Below are positions 1-7,963 of a DNA stretch of 64,000 nt, piece by piece; within the stretch, counting starts at the first letter, position 1; every line of letters begins with the position of its first letter. The position numbers and the translations under genes are program-made. Below the pieces are notes generated by a model that was given only the letters and a program-made list of their open reading frames with translations, ran no database searches and was not told the DNA's origin. The stretch spans positions 1 to 64,000 of the forward strand of contig QBVC01000013.1 of the NCBI GenBank assembly GCA_003058495.1. The letters run 5' to 3'. The stretch comes from a gamma proteobacterium symbiont of Ctena orbiculata. GTDB taxonomy: Bacteria; Pseudomonadota; Gammaproteobacteria; Chromatiales; Chromatiaceae.

Positions 1-1
1 G

Positions 2-301
2 GGAGCGTTTCAGCGTGAACAGCCGATCATGATCCTGGGCATTGCCGCGATCCTGATCCAGGGGGTTGTGATCGGCTATCTCTTCCCTCTCTTCTACAGA
101 CAGGGCTCACCCATCGTCCAGGGGATCAAGTTCAATCTCATCATCGGCCTGATGACCTATAGCGCCATGGGCTTTGCCACCGCGGCCAAGTTTCAGATCG
201 AGCCGGTCGGACAGTTTCTTCTCTCTCACACGGTCTTTCAGGCCATTCAATTCATCCTGACCGGCACCGCGCTGGGGCTGATCTTCAGGAAAACGACCTA
301 G
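2..301 (+). CDS. Hypothetical integral membrane protein, 5' end outside window
   Basis: The reading frame is open from the first bases of the window, so the gene is truncated at its N-terminus; an internal ATG at 29 is the first visible methionine but need not be the start. The visible part is almost entirely hydrophobic, with about three membrane segments (near residues 1-18, 34-56 and 68-88 counted from that methionine) and a short charged tail ending in RKTT. It ends 16 bases before the next gene, so the two may be co-transcribed. I do not recognise the family; small four-helix inner-membrane proteins look like this. No catalytic residues are apparent. Confidence 0.6.
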   Translation, partial: GAFQREQPIMILGIAAILIQGVVIGYLFPLFYRQGSPIVQGIKFNLIIGLMTYSAMGFATAAKFQIEPVGQFLLSHTVFQAIQFILTGTALGLIFRKTT

Positions 302-317
302 ACAAAGGAGCGAACCA

Positions 318-644
318 ATGCCCGAATTCATCTTCACTTACCACGGCGGCAAGATGCCGGAGACACCGGAGGAAGGCGCCGAAGGGATGGCCAAATGGCA
401 GGCCTGGGCCGACTCCCTCGGCTCCACGCTGATCAACCCGGGCACGCCGGTGGGCGTCACCAGGGTGTTGACCCCTGACGGCGTCTCGGCAGAATCCGCC
501 TCCAATCCGATTATGGGATTCTCCATTATCGAGGCCGAAAACATGGAGGCGGCACTGGCGCTGCTCAAGGAGTGCCCGCACCTTGAGTATGGCGGTACAC
601 TCGAGGTATCGGAAATGCTGCCGATGCCGGGCGGCGGAAGTTAA
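318..644 (+). CDS. YCII/DGPF-domain protein
   Basis: This 108-residue protein has the hallmarks of the YCII-related superfamily: an N-terminal strand reading EFIFTYHGG, a central helix with MAKWQAWADSLG, and the late strand G-x-SIIEAEN followed by a helix ending in CPHLEYGGTLEVSEM. Family members are small ferredoxin-like alpha+beta barrel proteins, often dimeric, of mostly unknown role, and are frequently fused to or encoded near ECF sigma factors, which are absent here. The ATG at 318 follows a purine-rich AAAGGAG at a good distance. Domain assignment is fairly secure; function is unknown. Confidence 0.8.
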   Translation: MPEFIFTYHGGKMPETPEEGAEGMAKWQAWADSLGSTLINPGTPVGVTRVLTPDGVSAESASNPIMGFSIIEAENMEAALALLKECPHLEYGGTLEVSEMLPMPGGGS

Positions 645-673
645 GGTCAACCGATTGCGGAAGCCATCTCCGG

Positions 674-1288
674 TTAACGCGAGAGGATCGAGCAACCCCT
701 TGTTGTATTGCGATAGTCATGTCGCAGCTCCGGATAATGCTCCTGCCATTGTCTCACAATCGCCTGTTCATCCTCTCTAGCGGCATCGTCCAGAAAGATC
801 ACGCAGTGCTCGGAAAGGCGAGGATGACAGAGCGGAAGCGCGGGATAACGCGAGTGCTTCTGGATAAAGCCGGAAGGCCCGTCGATAACCAGCATGTCGA
901 TAGCCGTCCCGGGAATGGCATCCGTTGAGTACCATTGGTAGCTGTTGCCATCCACGGCCGTCTCCTGCAAAGGGGCATGGATCACCGAGGCGAAATCACC
1001 GAGGCCGTATCGATCGATATAGCCACGGGTGTCATCGGCATACTGCAGGCCATCCTCCAGGCTGACCACATGGCCATCTCCATTGATCTGGCAGCAGCGG
1101 GCCAGCATCAGGGTTGTCAAACCGCTGCTGCACTCCAGGATCTGTTTGGGTCGGTTATTCAGACAGGCGTCGACGATGAGCTGTATGAAATCCGCCCCGG
1201 CCGACCAGTTGGGGGTGAAGGGTATGCCTTGTGTCAGTTCGAGCCGGGCTTGTAGTGCGTGGTATTGCTGTGGATCGTCTGTCACCAT
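674..1288 (-). CDS. Class I SAM-dependent methyltransferase-like protein
   Basis: The 204-residue product shows a Rossmann methyltransferase layout: motif I is ILECSSGLTTLML (about residues 50-62), the acidic end of strand 2 is VVSLEDG (about 74-80), and strand 4 is MLVIDGPSG (about 132-140), the VIDGP motif typical of the Methyltransf_24/FkbM-like group. A late LDDAARED element follows strand 5. The first motif has cysteine-serine where many homologues have glycine-x-glycine, which is seen in this subgroup. The substrate cannot be told from sequence. It is convergent with the YCII gene, whose stop lies 29 bases away, and no operon partner is evident. Confidence 0.75.
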   Translation of the reverse strand: MVTDDPQQYHALQARLELTQGIPFTPNWSAGADFIQLIVDACLNNRPKQILECSSGLTTLMLARCCQINGDGHVVSLEDGLQYADDTRGYIDRYGLGDFASVIHAPLQETAVDGNSYQWYSTDAIPGTAIDMLVIDGPSGFIQKHSRYPALPLCHPRLSEHCVIFLDDAAREDEQAIVRQWQEHYPELRHDYRNTTRGCSILSR

Positions 1289-1399
1289 CTATTTTCCTGG
1301 CACTTGTAATATTTCACCCCGGTCAATGGTAATTACTATTGGATATAAGACTTGTCTGCAACTCGTCCCCTGACTAAATATCCTCGTCAGTTAAAGCCG

Positions 1400-1675
1400 C
1401 TAACCATCAACGGGTTTAATGTATTCCGCTTCGATCTCTCCTTCCAAATAGGGTCCATCGCCATCAGTATCTGTCTGAGGCGTATCGAACTTAACCCAGT
1501 AAAATACAATCGATCCCTTTTTTCTCTTAACAGTTCGCTTGATGCCATTCCGCAGCTTCTGGTCAGGCATGTGTTCAACCGAGGATTTTGGAGGTTTCGA
1601 AATGGTTCCCGTGCAGCCGTTGGGAAAATTCCAATGACCTTCTATGAAAACCCTGTCACCGAGCTTGAATTTCAT
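1400..1675 (-). CDS. Small conserved-type hypothetical protein with KOW/SH3-like start
   Basis: I place the start at an internal ATG (1675), giving 91 residues beginning MKFKLGDRVFIEGHW, because an AAGG element lies upstream and this opening resembles the beta-barrel entry of KOW/SH3-like small proteins. The protein is basic in its middle (RTVKRKKGS) and ends in an acidic, glycine-rich stretch followed by EAEYIKPVDG. The frame continues upstream for 8 more codons. There is no signal peptide or membrane segment. It lies on the same strand as, and 37 bases downstream of, the sirtuin gene, so co-transcription is plausible. Function unknown. Confidence 0.5.
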   Translation of the reverse strand: MKFKLGDRVFIEGHWNFPNGCTGTISKPPKSSVEHMPDQKLRNGIKRTVKRKKGSIVFYWVKFDTPQTDTDGDGPYLEGEIEAEYIKPVDG

Positions 1676-1712
1676 CTCGAACCTTGAAGCCTTTTGCAAA
1701 ACAGATCATCGG

Positions 1713-2423
1713 TCAGGTCGCTGCGCCGGCTTCCATCCAGCGACGTACGATAGTCGGCACAAGATCAACCGCCTTGCCTTGCATGCAGTGAAAACCGTAG
1801 GGCCTTTGCTCAATATCGAGGCTCAGCAAAATCTTTTCCGCCTGCTGATGCGCCTCGGTAACCATGCCCGCAGCGGGATAGACAGTGAGAGACGTTCCAA
1901 CCACCAGTACTTTTCCAGCTGTTCTTATATGGTCTATTGACAATTCGTGGTTATGGATTTCTTCGCCAAACCATACTATATGGGGTCTGAGTTGGGAACC
2001 TTTGTCGCAAACATCACCCAGGTTGATTTCCTTCCCGCCGATTTCATAGACAAGCGATGGATCCGCCGTACTCCGCGCCTTGACCAGTTCACCATGCACA
2101 TGAATGACCTTTGTGGATCCCGCCCTTTCATGCAGATCGTCCACATTCTGAGTGATTACCCTTACCTCGTATTTTTCTTCCAGAGCGGCAATCGCCTTAT
2201 GGGCATCGTTCGGCAATGCGGCTACCGCCTTTTTTCTGCGCTCATTGTAGAACTCCAAGACCAGGCGGGGATTTCTCTCCCAGGCGTCCGGTGTGGCCAC
2301 TTCGTCTATGGAGTAGGCGTTCCAGAGTCCATTCATATCCCTGAATGTTTGCAAACCGCTCTCCGCGCTTATTCCTGCCCCGGTAAGCACCACGACTTTA
2401 TTGTGATCGATTTGATCTGGCAT
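1713..2423 (-). CDS. Sir2-family NAD-dependent protein deacylase without zinc cysteines
   Basis: The 236-residue protein contains the sirtuin NAD-binding motif GAGISAESG (residues 15-23), the TQNVDDLHERAG motif (91-102), the catalytic-histidine motif VHGE (His110) and the RPHIVWFGE motif. It also has Tyr59 and Arg62 in FYNERR, the Y-x-x-R pair that in CobB and SIRT5 favours succinyl/malonyl lysine substrates. The two zinc-binding CxxC pairs of ordinary sirtuins are missing: only isolated cysteines occur at about 139 and 216. Zinc-less sirtuins of this kind exist in several bacterial phyla. It probably removes acyl groups from lysines in the cytoplasm. A small ORF begins just upstream on the same strand. 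Confidence 0.88.
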   Translation of the reverse strand: MPDQIDHNKVVVLTGAGISAESGLQTFRDMNGLWNAYSIDEVATPDAWERNPRLVLEFYNERRKKAVAALPNDAHKAIAALEEKYEVRVITQNVDDLHERAGSTKVIHVHGELVKARSTADPSLVYEIGGKEINLGDVCDKGSQLRPHIVWFGEEIHNHELSIDHIRTAGKVLVVGTSLTVYPAAGMVTEAHQQAEKILLSLDIEQRPYGFHCMQGKAVDLVPTIVRRWMEAGAAT

Positions 2424-2446
2424 TTATTACCAACGCTCAAAAGATG

Positions 2447-2632
2447 TCATGTTTCATCAGCATCACCAAGCCATGCTATTCCATAAGATTTCAGGGCCGT
2501 CACGGTTTCCGGGACGATACAATTCATCTCCTTTTGAAACGGACTTGTTTGCCACCGATCGTCTTTTGGCGGGAGCAATCCCATCCACCAGGGATCGTAA
2601 TCAGCAAAGTAGTTGTCAGCCAATTTCGACAT
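2447..2632 (-). CDS. Short hypothetical ORF upstream of the sirtuin gene
   Basis: A 61-codon frame starts at ATG 2632 (a TTG lies directly before it) and ends 23 bases before the sirtuin start on the same strand. The product is rich in tryptophan and acidic residues, with NYFADYDPWWMGLLPPKDD near the start and GIAWLGDADET at the end. The frame is open only 11 codons further upstream, with no methionine there. It may be a genuine small partner of the sirtuin or the surviving tail of a longer decayed gene. No signal peptide or membrane helix is present and I recognise no family. Confidence 0.35.
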   Translation of the reverse strand: MSKLADNYFADYDPWWMGLLPPKDDRWQTSPFQKEMNCIVPETVTALKSYGIAWLGDADET

Positions 2633-2845
2633 CAACCTGGGCCTGAGGGCGGCAAGGCGTACATATTATTCTTCTCCAGTCAGATTGACCGCAAACCTTC
2701 CGTGAACCGCCCTCTTCCCCTGAATTGCAAAAGGTCAGGCATCATTGATTTGATAAATTTAGTTTCGACAATTGGCCATTATGTTAGGCTATAACCAAGA
2801 GCCTGCCGAAACAACCTGGCGTATAATTTGGCCACTGACTTCACC

Positions 2846-4153
2846 ATGAGATACAGGATTCATATAAGTAAACTTCTGTCTGTTGGTCTCATTCTCATCA
2901 CCCTCACGAGCGGCTGTGGAAAAGGAACGGATTCAACGGCGGACCTCACCCTGCTCAGCGTCTGGGCCCATGCCGGACAGGAGAGCGAGCGTTCCGTTCT
3001 GCAGCAGCAGGTCGCCCGCTTCAATCAAGCCCATCCCGACATCGAGGTTCAACTCACCCTGATCCCCGAGGGGAGCTACAACGCCCAGATCCAGGCCGCG
3101 GCCGTCGCCGGGGAGTTGCCCGACCTGATCGAGCTGGACGGACCCTTTCTCTCGGCCTACGCCTGGCAGGGGCATCTGCAACCGCTGGATGATCTGCTCG
3201 ACCCTGGGCTGGTGGCCGATCTGCTGCCCTCGATCATCGCCCAGGGGAGCTATGCAGACCGGCTTTGGGCGGTCGGCGTGTTTGACTCGGGCCTCGGCCT
3301 CTATGCCGACCGTGCCAAGCTAAATCAGGCGAAACTGCGCATCCCCACCCTGCAGCAGCCCTGGTCCCTGCAGGAGTTCGAGACGGCGCTCGGGCAATTG
3401 GCGATGAAGGATCCGGATGGCCGGGTGCTCGACCTCAAGCTCAACTACGCGGGGGAGTGGTATACCTACGGCCTGTCACCGCTGCTGCAATCGGCGGGGG
3501 GCGATCTCATTGAAAGGGACCAGCTGCGCAGCGCTGACGGCGTGCTCAATGGGGCAGAGAGCAGGGCCATACTGACCCGACTGCAAAACTGGATCACCGG
3601 GAGGCTCATCGATCCCAACATCGACGACGCCGCCTTTACCGGCCGCCGCGTACCCTTGGCCCTGGGCGGTCACTGGAACTATCGGCAATATCGTGCAAGC
3701 CTGGGTGACGACCTGCTCCTGCTGCCGATGCCCGATCTCGGCACGGGCAGCAAGACAGGCATGGGCTCCTGGTGCTGGGCGATCACCACCACCGCCGCGA
3801 ACCCTCGGGTTGCCGCCGGGTTCATCGCCTTTCTGCTCACCACCGAGGAGGTGCTGGCGATGGCAAACGCCAACGGCGCCGTCCCCGCCATCCGCTCCGC
3901 CATCGATGCATCCCCCCGCTATCGGGCGGGGGGGCCGCTGCACCTCTTCTACCAACAGCTCGACAAGGGTCACGGGGTCCCGCGCCCGCGCACACCGGCC
4001 TATCCGATCATCACCGCCGAGTTCCAAGGGATCGTCGATCGCATCCGCAGCGGCAGCGATGTGGCGGCCGCACTCGACAGTGCCGTCAACAAGATCGACC
4101 GCGAGATTGCAGCCAACCGGGGCTACCCGCTGCCGGGAGAACAACAGCCTTGA
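2846..4153 (+). CDS. ABC transporter extracellular solute-binding lipoprotein (family 1)
   Basis: I start at ATG 2846 because it opens a lipoprotein signal peptide: a basic N-terminus, a hydrophobic core and the lipobox LTSGC with the acylated Cys at residue 24. The mature protein has the layout of family 1 sugar-binding proteins: LTLLSVWAHAG near the start, FNQAHPDIEVQL, AGELPDLIELDGP, and a late MGSWCWAITTTAANP segment typical of UgpB/MalE-like receptors. It should capture a sugar, polyol or glycerophosphodiester in the periplasm and deliver it to the permeases encoded next. Its stop overlaps the first permease start. The ligand cannot be named from sequence. A TTG at 2828 would give a longer, non-secretory start. 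Confidence 0.88.
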   Translation: MRYRIHISKLLSVGLILITLTSGCGKGTDSTADLTLLSVWAHAGQESERSVLQQQVARFNQAHPDIEVQLTLIPEGSYNAQIQAAAVAGELPDLIELDGPFLSAYAWQGHLQPLDDLLDPGLVADLLPSIIAQGSYADRLWAVGVFDSGLGLYADRAKLNQAKLRIPTLQQPWSLQEFETALGQLAMKDPDGRVLDLKLNYAGEWYTYGLSPLLQSAGGDLIERDQLRSADGVLNGAESRAILTRLQNWITGRLIDPNIDDAAFTGRRVPLALGGHWNYRQYRASLGDDLLLLPMPDLGTGSKTGMGSWCWAITTTAANPRVAAGFIAFLLTTEEVLAMANANGAVPAIRSAIDASPRYRAGGPLHLFYQQLDKGHGVPRPRTPAYPIITAEFQGIVDRIRSGSDVAAALDSAVNKIDREIAANRGYPLPGEQQP

Positions 4154-5052
4154 GCAGGCGTAGGCGGCTCAACGATCAGACGGCGCCGGCCCTGCTGCTG
4201 GCCATGCCCGCCCTGCTCGGCCTGCTGCTGTTTATCCTGCTGCCCTTCGCCACCGCCCTGGTACTCGCGTTCACCGACCTGAGGCTGGGCTCGCCGCTGG
4301 CGGTGAATCTTGTCGGCCTCGACCAGTTCCTCTATCTCTTCAACGATCCCGACTTCATGCGGGCGCTGCTCAACAACCTCCTCTTCGCGGCAGTGGCGGT
4401 CCCGCTGCAGACCCTGCTCGCGCTTGCCCTGGCCCTGTTGCTGAACCGGGGATTGCCGGGGACCCTGGCCTTCCGCACCCTCTTCTTCATGCCGGTGGTC
4501 TTCCCCATGTCCCTGGTGGCGGTGATCTGGTCCCTGATCTACGCCCCCGGCCCAAACGGTATGATGAACGCCTTTCTCCAGTGGGCGAGCTTCGGCCTCT
4601 GGGAGGCCAAAGACTTTCTCCGCGATCCCCTGCTCGCGATGCCTGCGATCATGCTGCTGTCGATCTGGCAGGGCGTGGGGTTTCAGATGGTGATCCTGCT
4701 CGCCGGGCTGCAGGGCATTCCACAGACCCTCTATGAGGCCGCGGCCCTGGACGGCGCGGGACGCTGGCGGCAGCTCTTGCATATCACCCTGCCCCAGCTG
4801 CGCAACCCGCTGATCTTCGTCATCCTGGTCACCACCATTCTCGCCTTTCGTCTCTTCGACCAGGTGCAGATCATGACAAGGGGAGGTCCTGAGAACGCCA
4901 CAACCACCGTAATCTATGAAACCGTGCAGGCGGCCTTTGCCCGCCAGCAGGTGGCGCTCGCCAGCGCCATGACGGTGGTCTTCTTTCTCCTCGTACTCGC
5001 CATCACCCTGCTGCAGCGCCGTTTCACCCATCACCAGCGGGAGGTCGCATGA
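4150..5052 (+). CDS. Sugar-type ABC transporter permease, MalF/UgpA-like
   Basis: The frame is open far upstream in the shadow of the binding-protein gene, but the product becomes protein-like at the TTG at 4150, whose second and third bases sit in the preceding stop codon; this gives 300 residues beginning LSRRRRLNDQT. About six membrane helices follow. The EAA loop that docks on the ATPase is LYEAAALDGAGRWRQLLHIT, close to the MalF/UgpA consensus, and a NLLFAAVAVPLQTLLALALA stretch matches the start of the binding-protein-dependent transport domain. It pairs with the next permease to form the membrane channel. A four-base ATGA overlap links it to the next gene. Confidence 0.87.
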   Translation: MSRRRRLNDQTAPALLLAMPALLGLLLFILLPFATALVLAFTDLRLGSPLAVNLVGLDQFLYLFNDPDFMRALLNNLLFAAVAVPLQTLLALALALLLNRGLPGTLAFRTLFFMPVVFPMSLVAVIWSLIYAPGPNGMMNAFLQWASFGLWEAKDFLRDPLLAMPAIMLLSIWQGVGFQMVILLAGLQGIPQTLYEAAALDGAGRWRQLLHITLPQLRNPLIFVILVTTILAFRLFDQVQIMTRGGPENATTTVIYETVQAAFARQQVALASAMTVVFFLLVLAITLLQRRFTHHQREVA

Positions 5053-5882
5053 GACCCGGGCCCGGCTCGACCCTAATGACTTATCTGCTCCTTGCAGGAA
5101 TGGCGGCACTCTTCATCGCACCCCTGCTGATGATGTTTCTCGGCAGCCTCAAGGCGGATCACAGGGTATTGCTGGAGAGCGGCTCACTGACCGCATTCCT
5201 GCCCCGGGAACTCTCCCTGCAGAACTACAGCGATGTGTTTCGGCGCAGTGAATTTCCGCGCTTCTTTTTCAATTCCCTGTTCATCACCAGCTGCATCGTC
5301 GTCTGCGGCCTGGTGGTGAATTCTCTGGCCGCCTACGCCTTCGCCCGCCTGCAGTGGCGTGGTCGGGACCTGCTCTTCAACCTGGTGCTGGCGCTGATGA
5401 TCCTGCCCTTCGAGGCGATCGCCGTGCCCCTCTTCTACGGCGCCTCCATTCTCGGCCTGCGCGATACCTATGCCGTGCAGATACTCCCCTTCATCGCCAA
5501 CGCCTTCGCCATCTATCTCTTCTACAGCTTCTTTATCGGCATGCCCAGAGAGCTGGAAGAGGCGGCCCGCATCGATGGCGCCTCCACCCTGCGCATCTTT
5601 TTCAGCATCATCGCGCCCAACGCCAAGCCGGTATTCGCCAGTGTCGCCATCCTCACCTTTCTCACCTGGTGGGGCAGCTATCTCTGGCCCACCATGGTGA
5701 CCATCGGCCCGACGGTGCGCCCCCTGCCGGTGGCCATTGCCAGCTTCTATACCCTGCCGCCCCTGCAATGGGGGGACATCCTCGCCTTCGGGGTGATGAT
5801 GGTGGCGCCGGTAGTGCTGCTGTTTGTCATCTTCCAGCGCTGGTTCGTGGCCGGGGTGGCCAGCTCGGCGCTAAAGGGTTGA
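5049..5882 (+). CDS. Sugar-type ABC transporter permease, MalG/UgpE-like
   Basis: This 277-residue membrane protein starts at an ATG that overlaps the previous stop by four bases, a sign of translational coupling. It shows about six helices, the early periplasmic segment with FLPRELSLQNYSDVF that is common to MalG/UgpE proteins, and the EAA loop ELEEAARIDGASTLRIFF, which contacts the ATPase. The C-terminus ends in the usual QRWFVAGVASSALKG signature. It forms the second half of the heterodimeric importer channel. Only two bases separate it from the ATPase gene. Confidence 0.9.
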   Translation: MRPGPGSTLMTYLLLAGMAALFIAPLLMMFLGSLKADHRVLLESGSLTAFLPRELSLQNYSDVFRRSEFPRFFFNSLFITSCIVVCGLVVNSLAAYAFARLQWRGRDLLFNLVLALMILPFEAIAVPLFYGASILGLRDTYAVQILPFIANAFAIYLFYSFFIGMPRELEEAARIDGASTLRIFFSIIAPNAKPVFASVAILTFLTWWGSYLWPTMVTIGPTVRPLPVAIASFYTLPPLQWGDILAFGVMMVAPVVLLFVIFQRWFVAGVASSALKG

Positions 5883-5884
5883 AC

Positions 5885-7018
5885 ATGGCAGCCATCGAAT
5901 TCAACAATCTCACCAAGCGTTATGACAGCGGCATCCATGGGATCCACAGATTGAACCTCAAGGTCGGCGACGGCGAGCTGATGGTGCTCGTCGGCCCCTC
6001 CGGCTGCGGCAAGTCCACCCTGTTGCGCATGACGGCGGGGCTGGAGGAGGTCAGTTCAGGTGAGATCCGGATAGACGACCGGGTGGTCAACCATATCCCC
6101 CCACAGCAGCGCAACGTCGCCATGGTGTTTCAGAACTATGCCCTCTATCCCCACATGACGGTGCGCGGCAACCTGGCATTTCCCCTGCGCATGCAGAAGC
6201 AGCCGGCCATGCTGATCGAGGAGAGGGTAAGGCGTATCGCGGAGATACTTGATCTGACACCACTCCTGGATCGCAGACCCAAGGCCCTGTCGGGAGGACA
6301 GCGCCAGCGGGTGGCGATGGGACGGGCGATCATACGCAAAGCCGATATCTTCCTGATGGATGAACCCCTCTCCAACCTGGATGCCCGACTGCGGGTGGAG
6401 ATCCGTGGCGAGATCGCCCGGCTGCAGCGCCAACTCGCCATCACCACCCTCTACGTCACCCACGACCAGGCAGAGGCCATGACCCTGGGACAACGGGTGG
6501 CCGTCATCGATCGAGGCCTGTTACAGCAGGTGGGATCCCCCCAGGAGATCTATGAGCGCCCCGCGAATGCCTTCGTTGCGCGATTTATCGGCTCTCCAGG
6601 CATGAATCTGATTCAATCCTCACTCTACCGGGAGAACGGCGGGATCCAGCTCCAACTGGGCCCGAGACGTCTCCCGATACCGCAGCGGGTATTGACCGAT
6701 TTCCCGGGGCTTGCAACTCACAGCGAAGAGAGCGTGCTGGTGGGGATCCGCCCCCATGCAATCCATCTCTCCGATACAGACTCGAACGAGACCCTACCCG
6801 CCCGTGTCTGCACGACTGAAGCGATGGGGCACGAGACAATCGTGCATCTCGATACAGCGCTGGCCATCGACAACAGCCACCAGGCCAGGGGCGATCAAAC
6901 TCACTTGCTGGTCCAATTGACCGGACACCATAATTTCAGCGCAGGTGAACAACTCGCGATACGGATAGGGATCGATGATCTCTGCTTTTTCGATAGTGAC
7001 GGGGAGGCGATCCGCTAG
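5885..7018 (+). CDS. ABC transporter ATP-binding protein, MalK/UgpC-like
   Basis: The 377-residue protein starts at ATG 5885, two bases after the permease stop; the open frame upstream of it is a shadow of that permease. Walker A is GPSGCGKST (37-45), the Q-loop is VFQNYALYPH (81-90), the ABC signature is LSGGQ (135-139), Walker B is IFLMDEP (155-161), and the switch histidine is in YVTHDQAEAM (His193). After about residue 235 there is an OB-fold regulatory extension typical of the CUT1/MalK group, with GIRPHAIHL as the recognisable TOBE-region motif. It energises import of the substrate bound by the upstream lipoprotein, completing a four-gene operon. Confidence 0.92.
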   Translation: MAAIEFNNLTKRYDSGIHGIHRLNLKVGDGELMVLVGPSGCGKSTLLRMTAGLEEVSSGEIRIDDRVVNHIPPQQRNVAMVFQNYALYPHMTVRGNLAFPLRMQKQPAMLIEERVRRIAEILDLTPLLDRRPKALSGGQRQRVAMGRAIIRKADIFLMDEPLSNLDARLRVEIRGEIARLQRQLAITTLYVTHDQAEAMTLGQRVAVIDRGLLQQVGSPQEIYERPANAFVARFIGSPGMNLIQSSLYRENGGIQLQLGPRRLPIPQRVLTDFPGLATHSEESVLVGIRPHAIHLSDTDSNETLPARVCTTEAMGHETIVHLDTALAIDNSHQARGDQTHLLVQLTGHHNFSAGEQLAIRIGIDDLCFFDSDGEAIR

Positions 7019-7213
7019 TCCCTGTGCGGCCAGTCAAGCTGGCACCGAATTCACCGCGCGGATGATATTGCGCAATGAACTCAGCCGATATTCAGACTAT
7101 ATTGAAAGTATCACAACCACTGGGGCTTTGCGGTAGATGGCTCGTCTGGAAAGTTGTGACGAATTGGATTTTTTGACTAAGGATTGTTTAAAAAACTACT
7201 GGAAATAAGAAAA

Positions 7214-7945
7214 ATGAAGTACCGCTCTCTCTTTTATCTGCTACTCCTGGTGATTGGCGCCGGTCCGTTCAGCATAGCCCATGCCGACAATCCGCTGCAG
7301 GCAGCCATGGAGCTTGAAGGCGCCCTCCACCTCGCACCGGATATTGAAAACGGCAAGCGTGTCTACCGTACCTGCATGGTGTGTCATCAACCCGAAGCCT
7401 GGGGCACCGAAAACGGCTACTATCCGCAGATTGCCGGCCAGATACGGACCGTCATCATCAAGCAGCTGGCGGACATTCGCGCGCGTAACCGTGACAATCC
7501 CACCATGCTGCCCTTCACCAGGCTGGACATGCTCACCCTGCAGGAGATCGCGGATGTCAGCGCCTATATCGCCGAGATGCCGATGACCCGCCACAACGGG
7601 GTCGGCCCGGGATCGGACCTGGTTCACGGAAGAAAGATCTATGAGGAGTATTGCGCCGAGTGTCACGGGCCGCGGGGGGAAGGGGTCGTGGATGACCATA
7701 TACCCCTGCTCCAGGGTCAGCACTACCAATATCTCTATCGCCAGTTCCTCTGGATCCGGGACGGGCGCAGGCGCAACGCCGACAAGAAGATGGTGAAGCA
7801 GATCCAGGGCTTTAACATCCGCGACATCAGCGCCGTGATGGACTATGTCTCGCGACTCAAGCCACCGCAAGAGAGGCTGGCGCCGGCGGACTGGCGCAAT
7901 CCCGATTTTCCCAACTACCGGCGCGAGAGGAAGCGCCGGCCCTGA
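7214..7945 (+). CDS. Diheme c-type cytochrome, cytochrome c4-like
   Basis: Starting at ATG 7214, the 243-residue protein has a cleavable signal peptide ending near AHA (about residue 24). Two heme-attachment motifs, CMVCH (54-58) and CAECH (147-151), define two class I cytochrome domains. Methionines in NPTMLPF (about 98) and ADKKMVKQ are placed as the distal heme ligands, as in cytochrome c4 and related periplasmic electron carriers. The spacing, and the YPQIAGQ and LLQGQH segments after each heme motif, fit that family. The C-terminal tail is basic and proline-rich (DFPNYRRERKRRP). A TTG-initiated longer frame exists upstream but lacks sense as a signal peptide. It probably shuttles electrons to a terminal oxidase or reductase. 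Confidence 0.88.
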   Translation: MKYRSLFYLLLLVIGAGPFSIAHADNPLQAAMELEGALHLAPDIENGKRVYRTCMVCHQPEAWGTENGYYPQIAGQIRTVIIKQLADIRARNRDNPTMLPFTRLDMLTLQEIADVSAYIAEMPMTRHNGVGPGSDLVHGRKIYEEYCAECHGPRGEGVVDDHIPLLQGQHYQYLYRQFLWIRDGRRRNADKKMVKQIQGFNIRDISAVMDYVSRLKPPQERLAPADWRNPDFPNYRRERKRRP

Positions 7946-7963
7946 GACCTTTTCGCCCCGTCC

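Noticed and set aside
4123-5109. Long minus-strand frame opposite the first ABC permease
   Set aside because: The predicted product is an unnatural Gln/Glu/Arg-rich string typical of a shadow of hydrophobic coding sequence.
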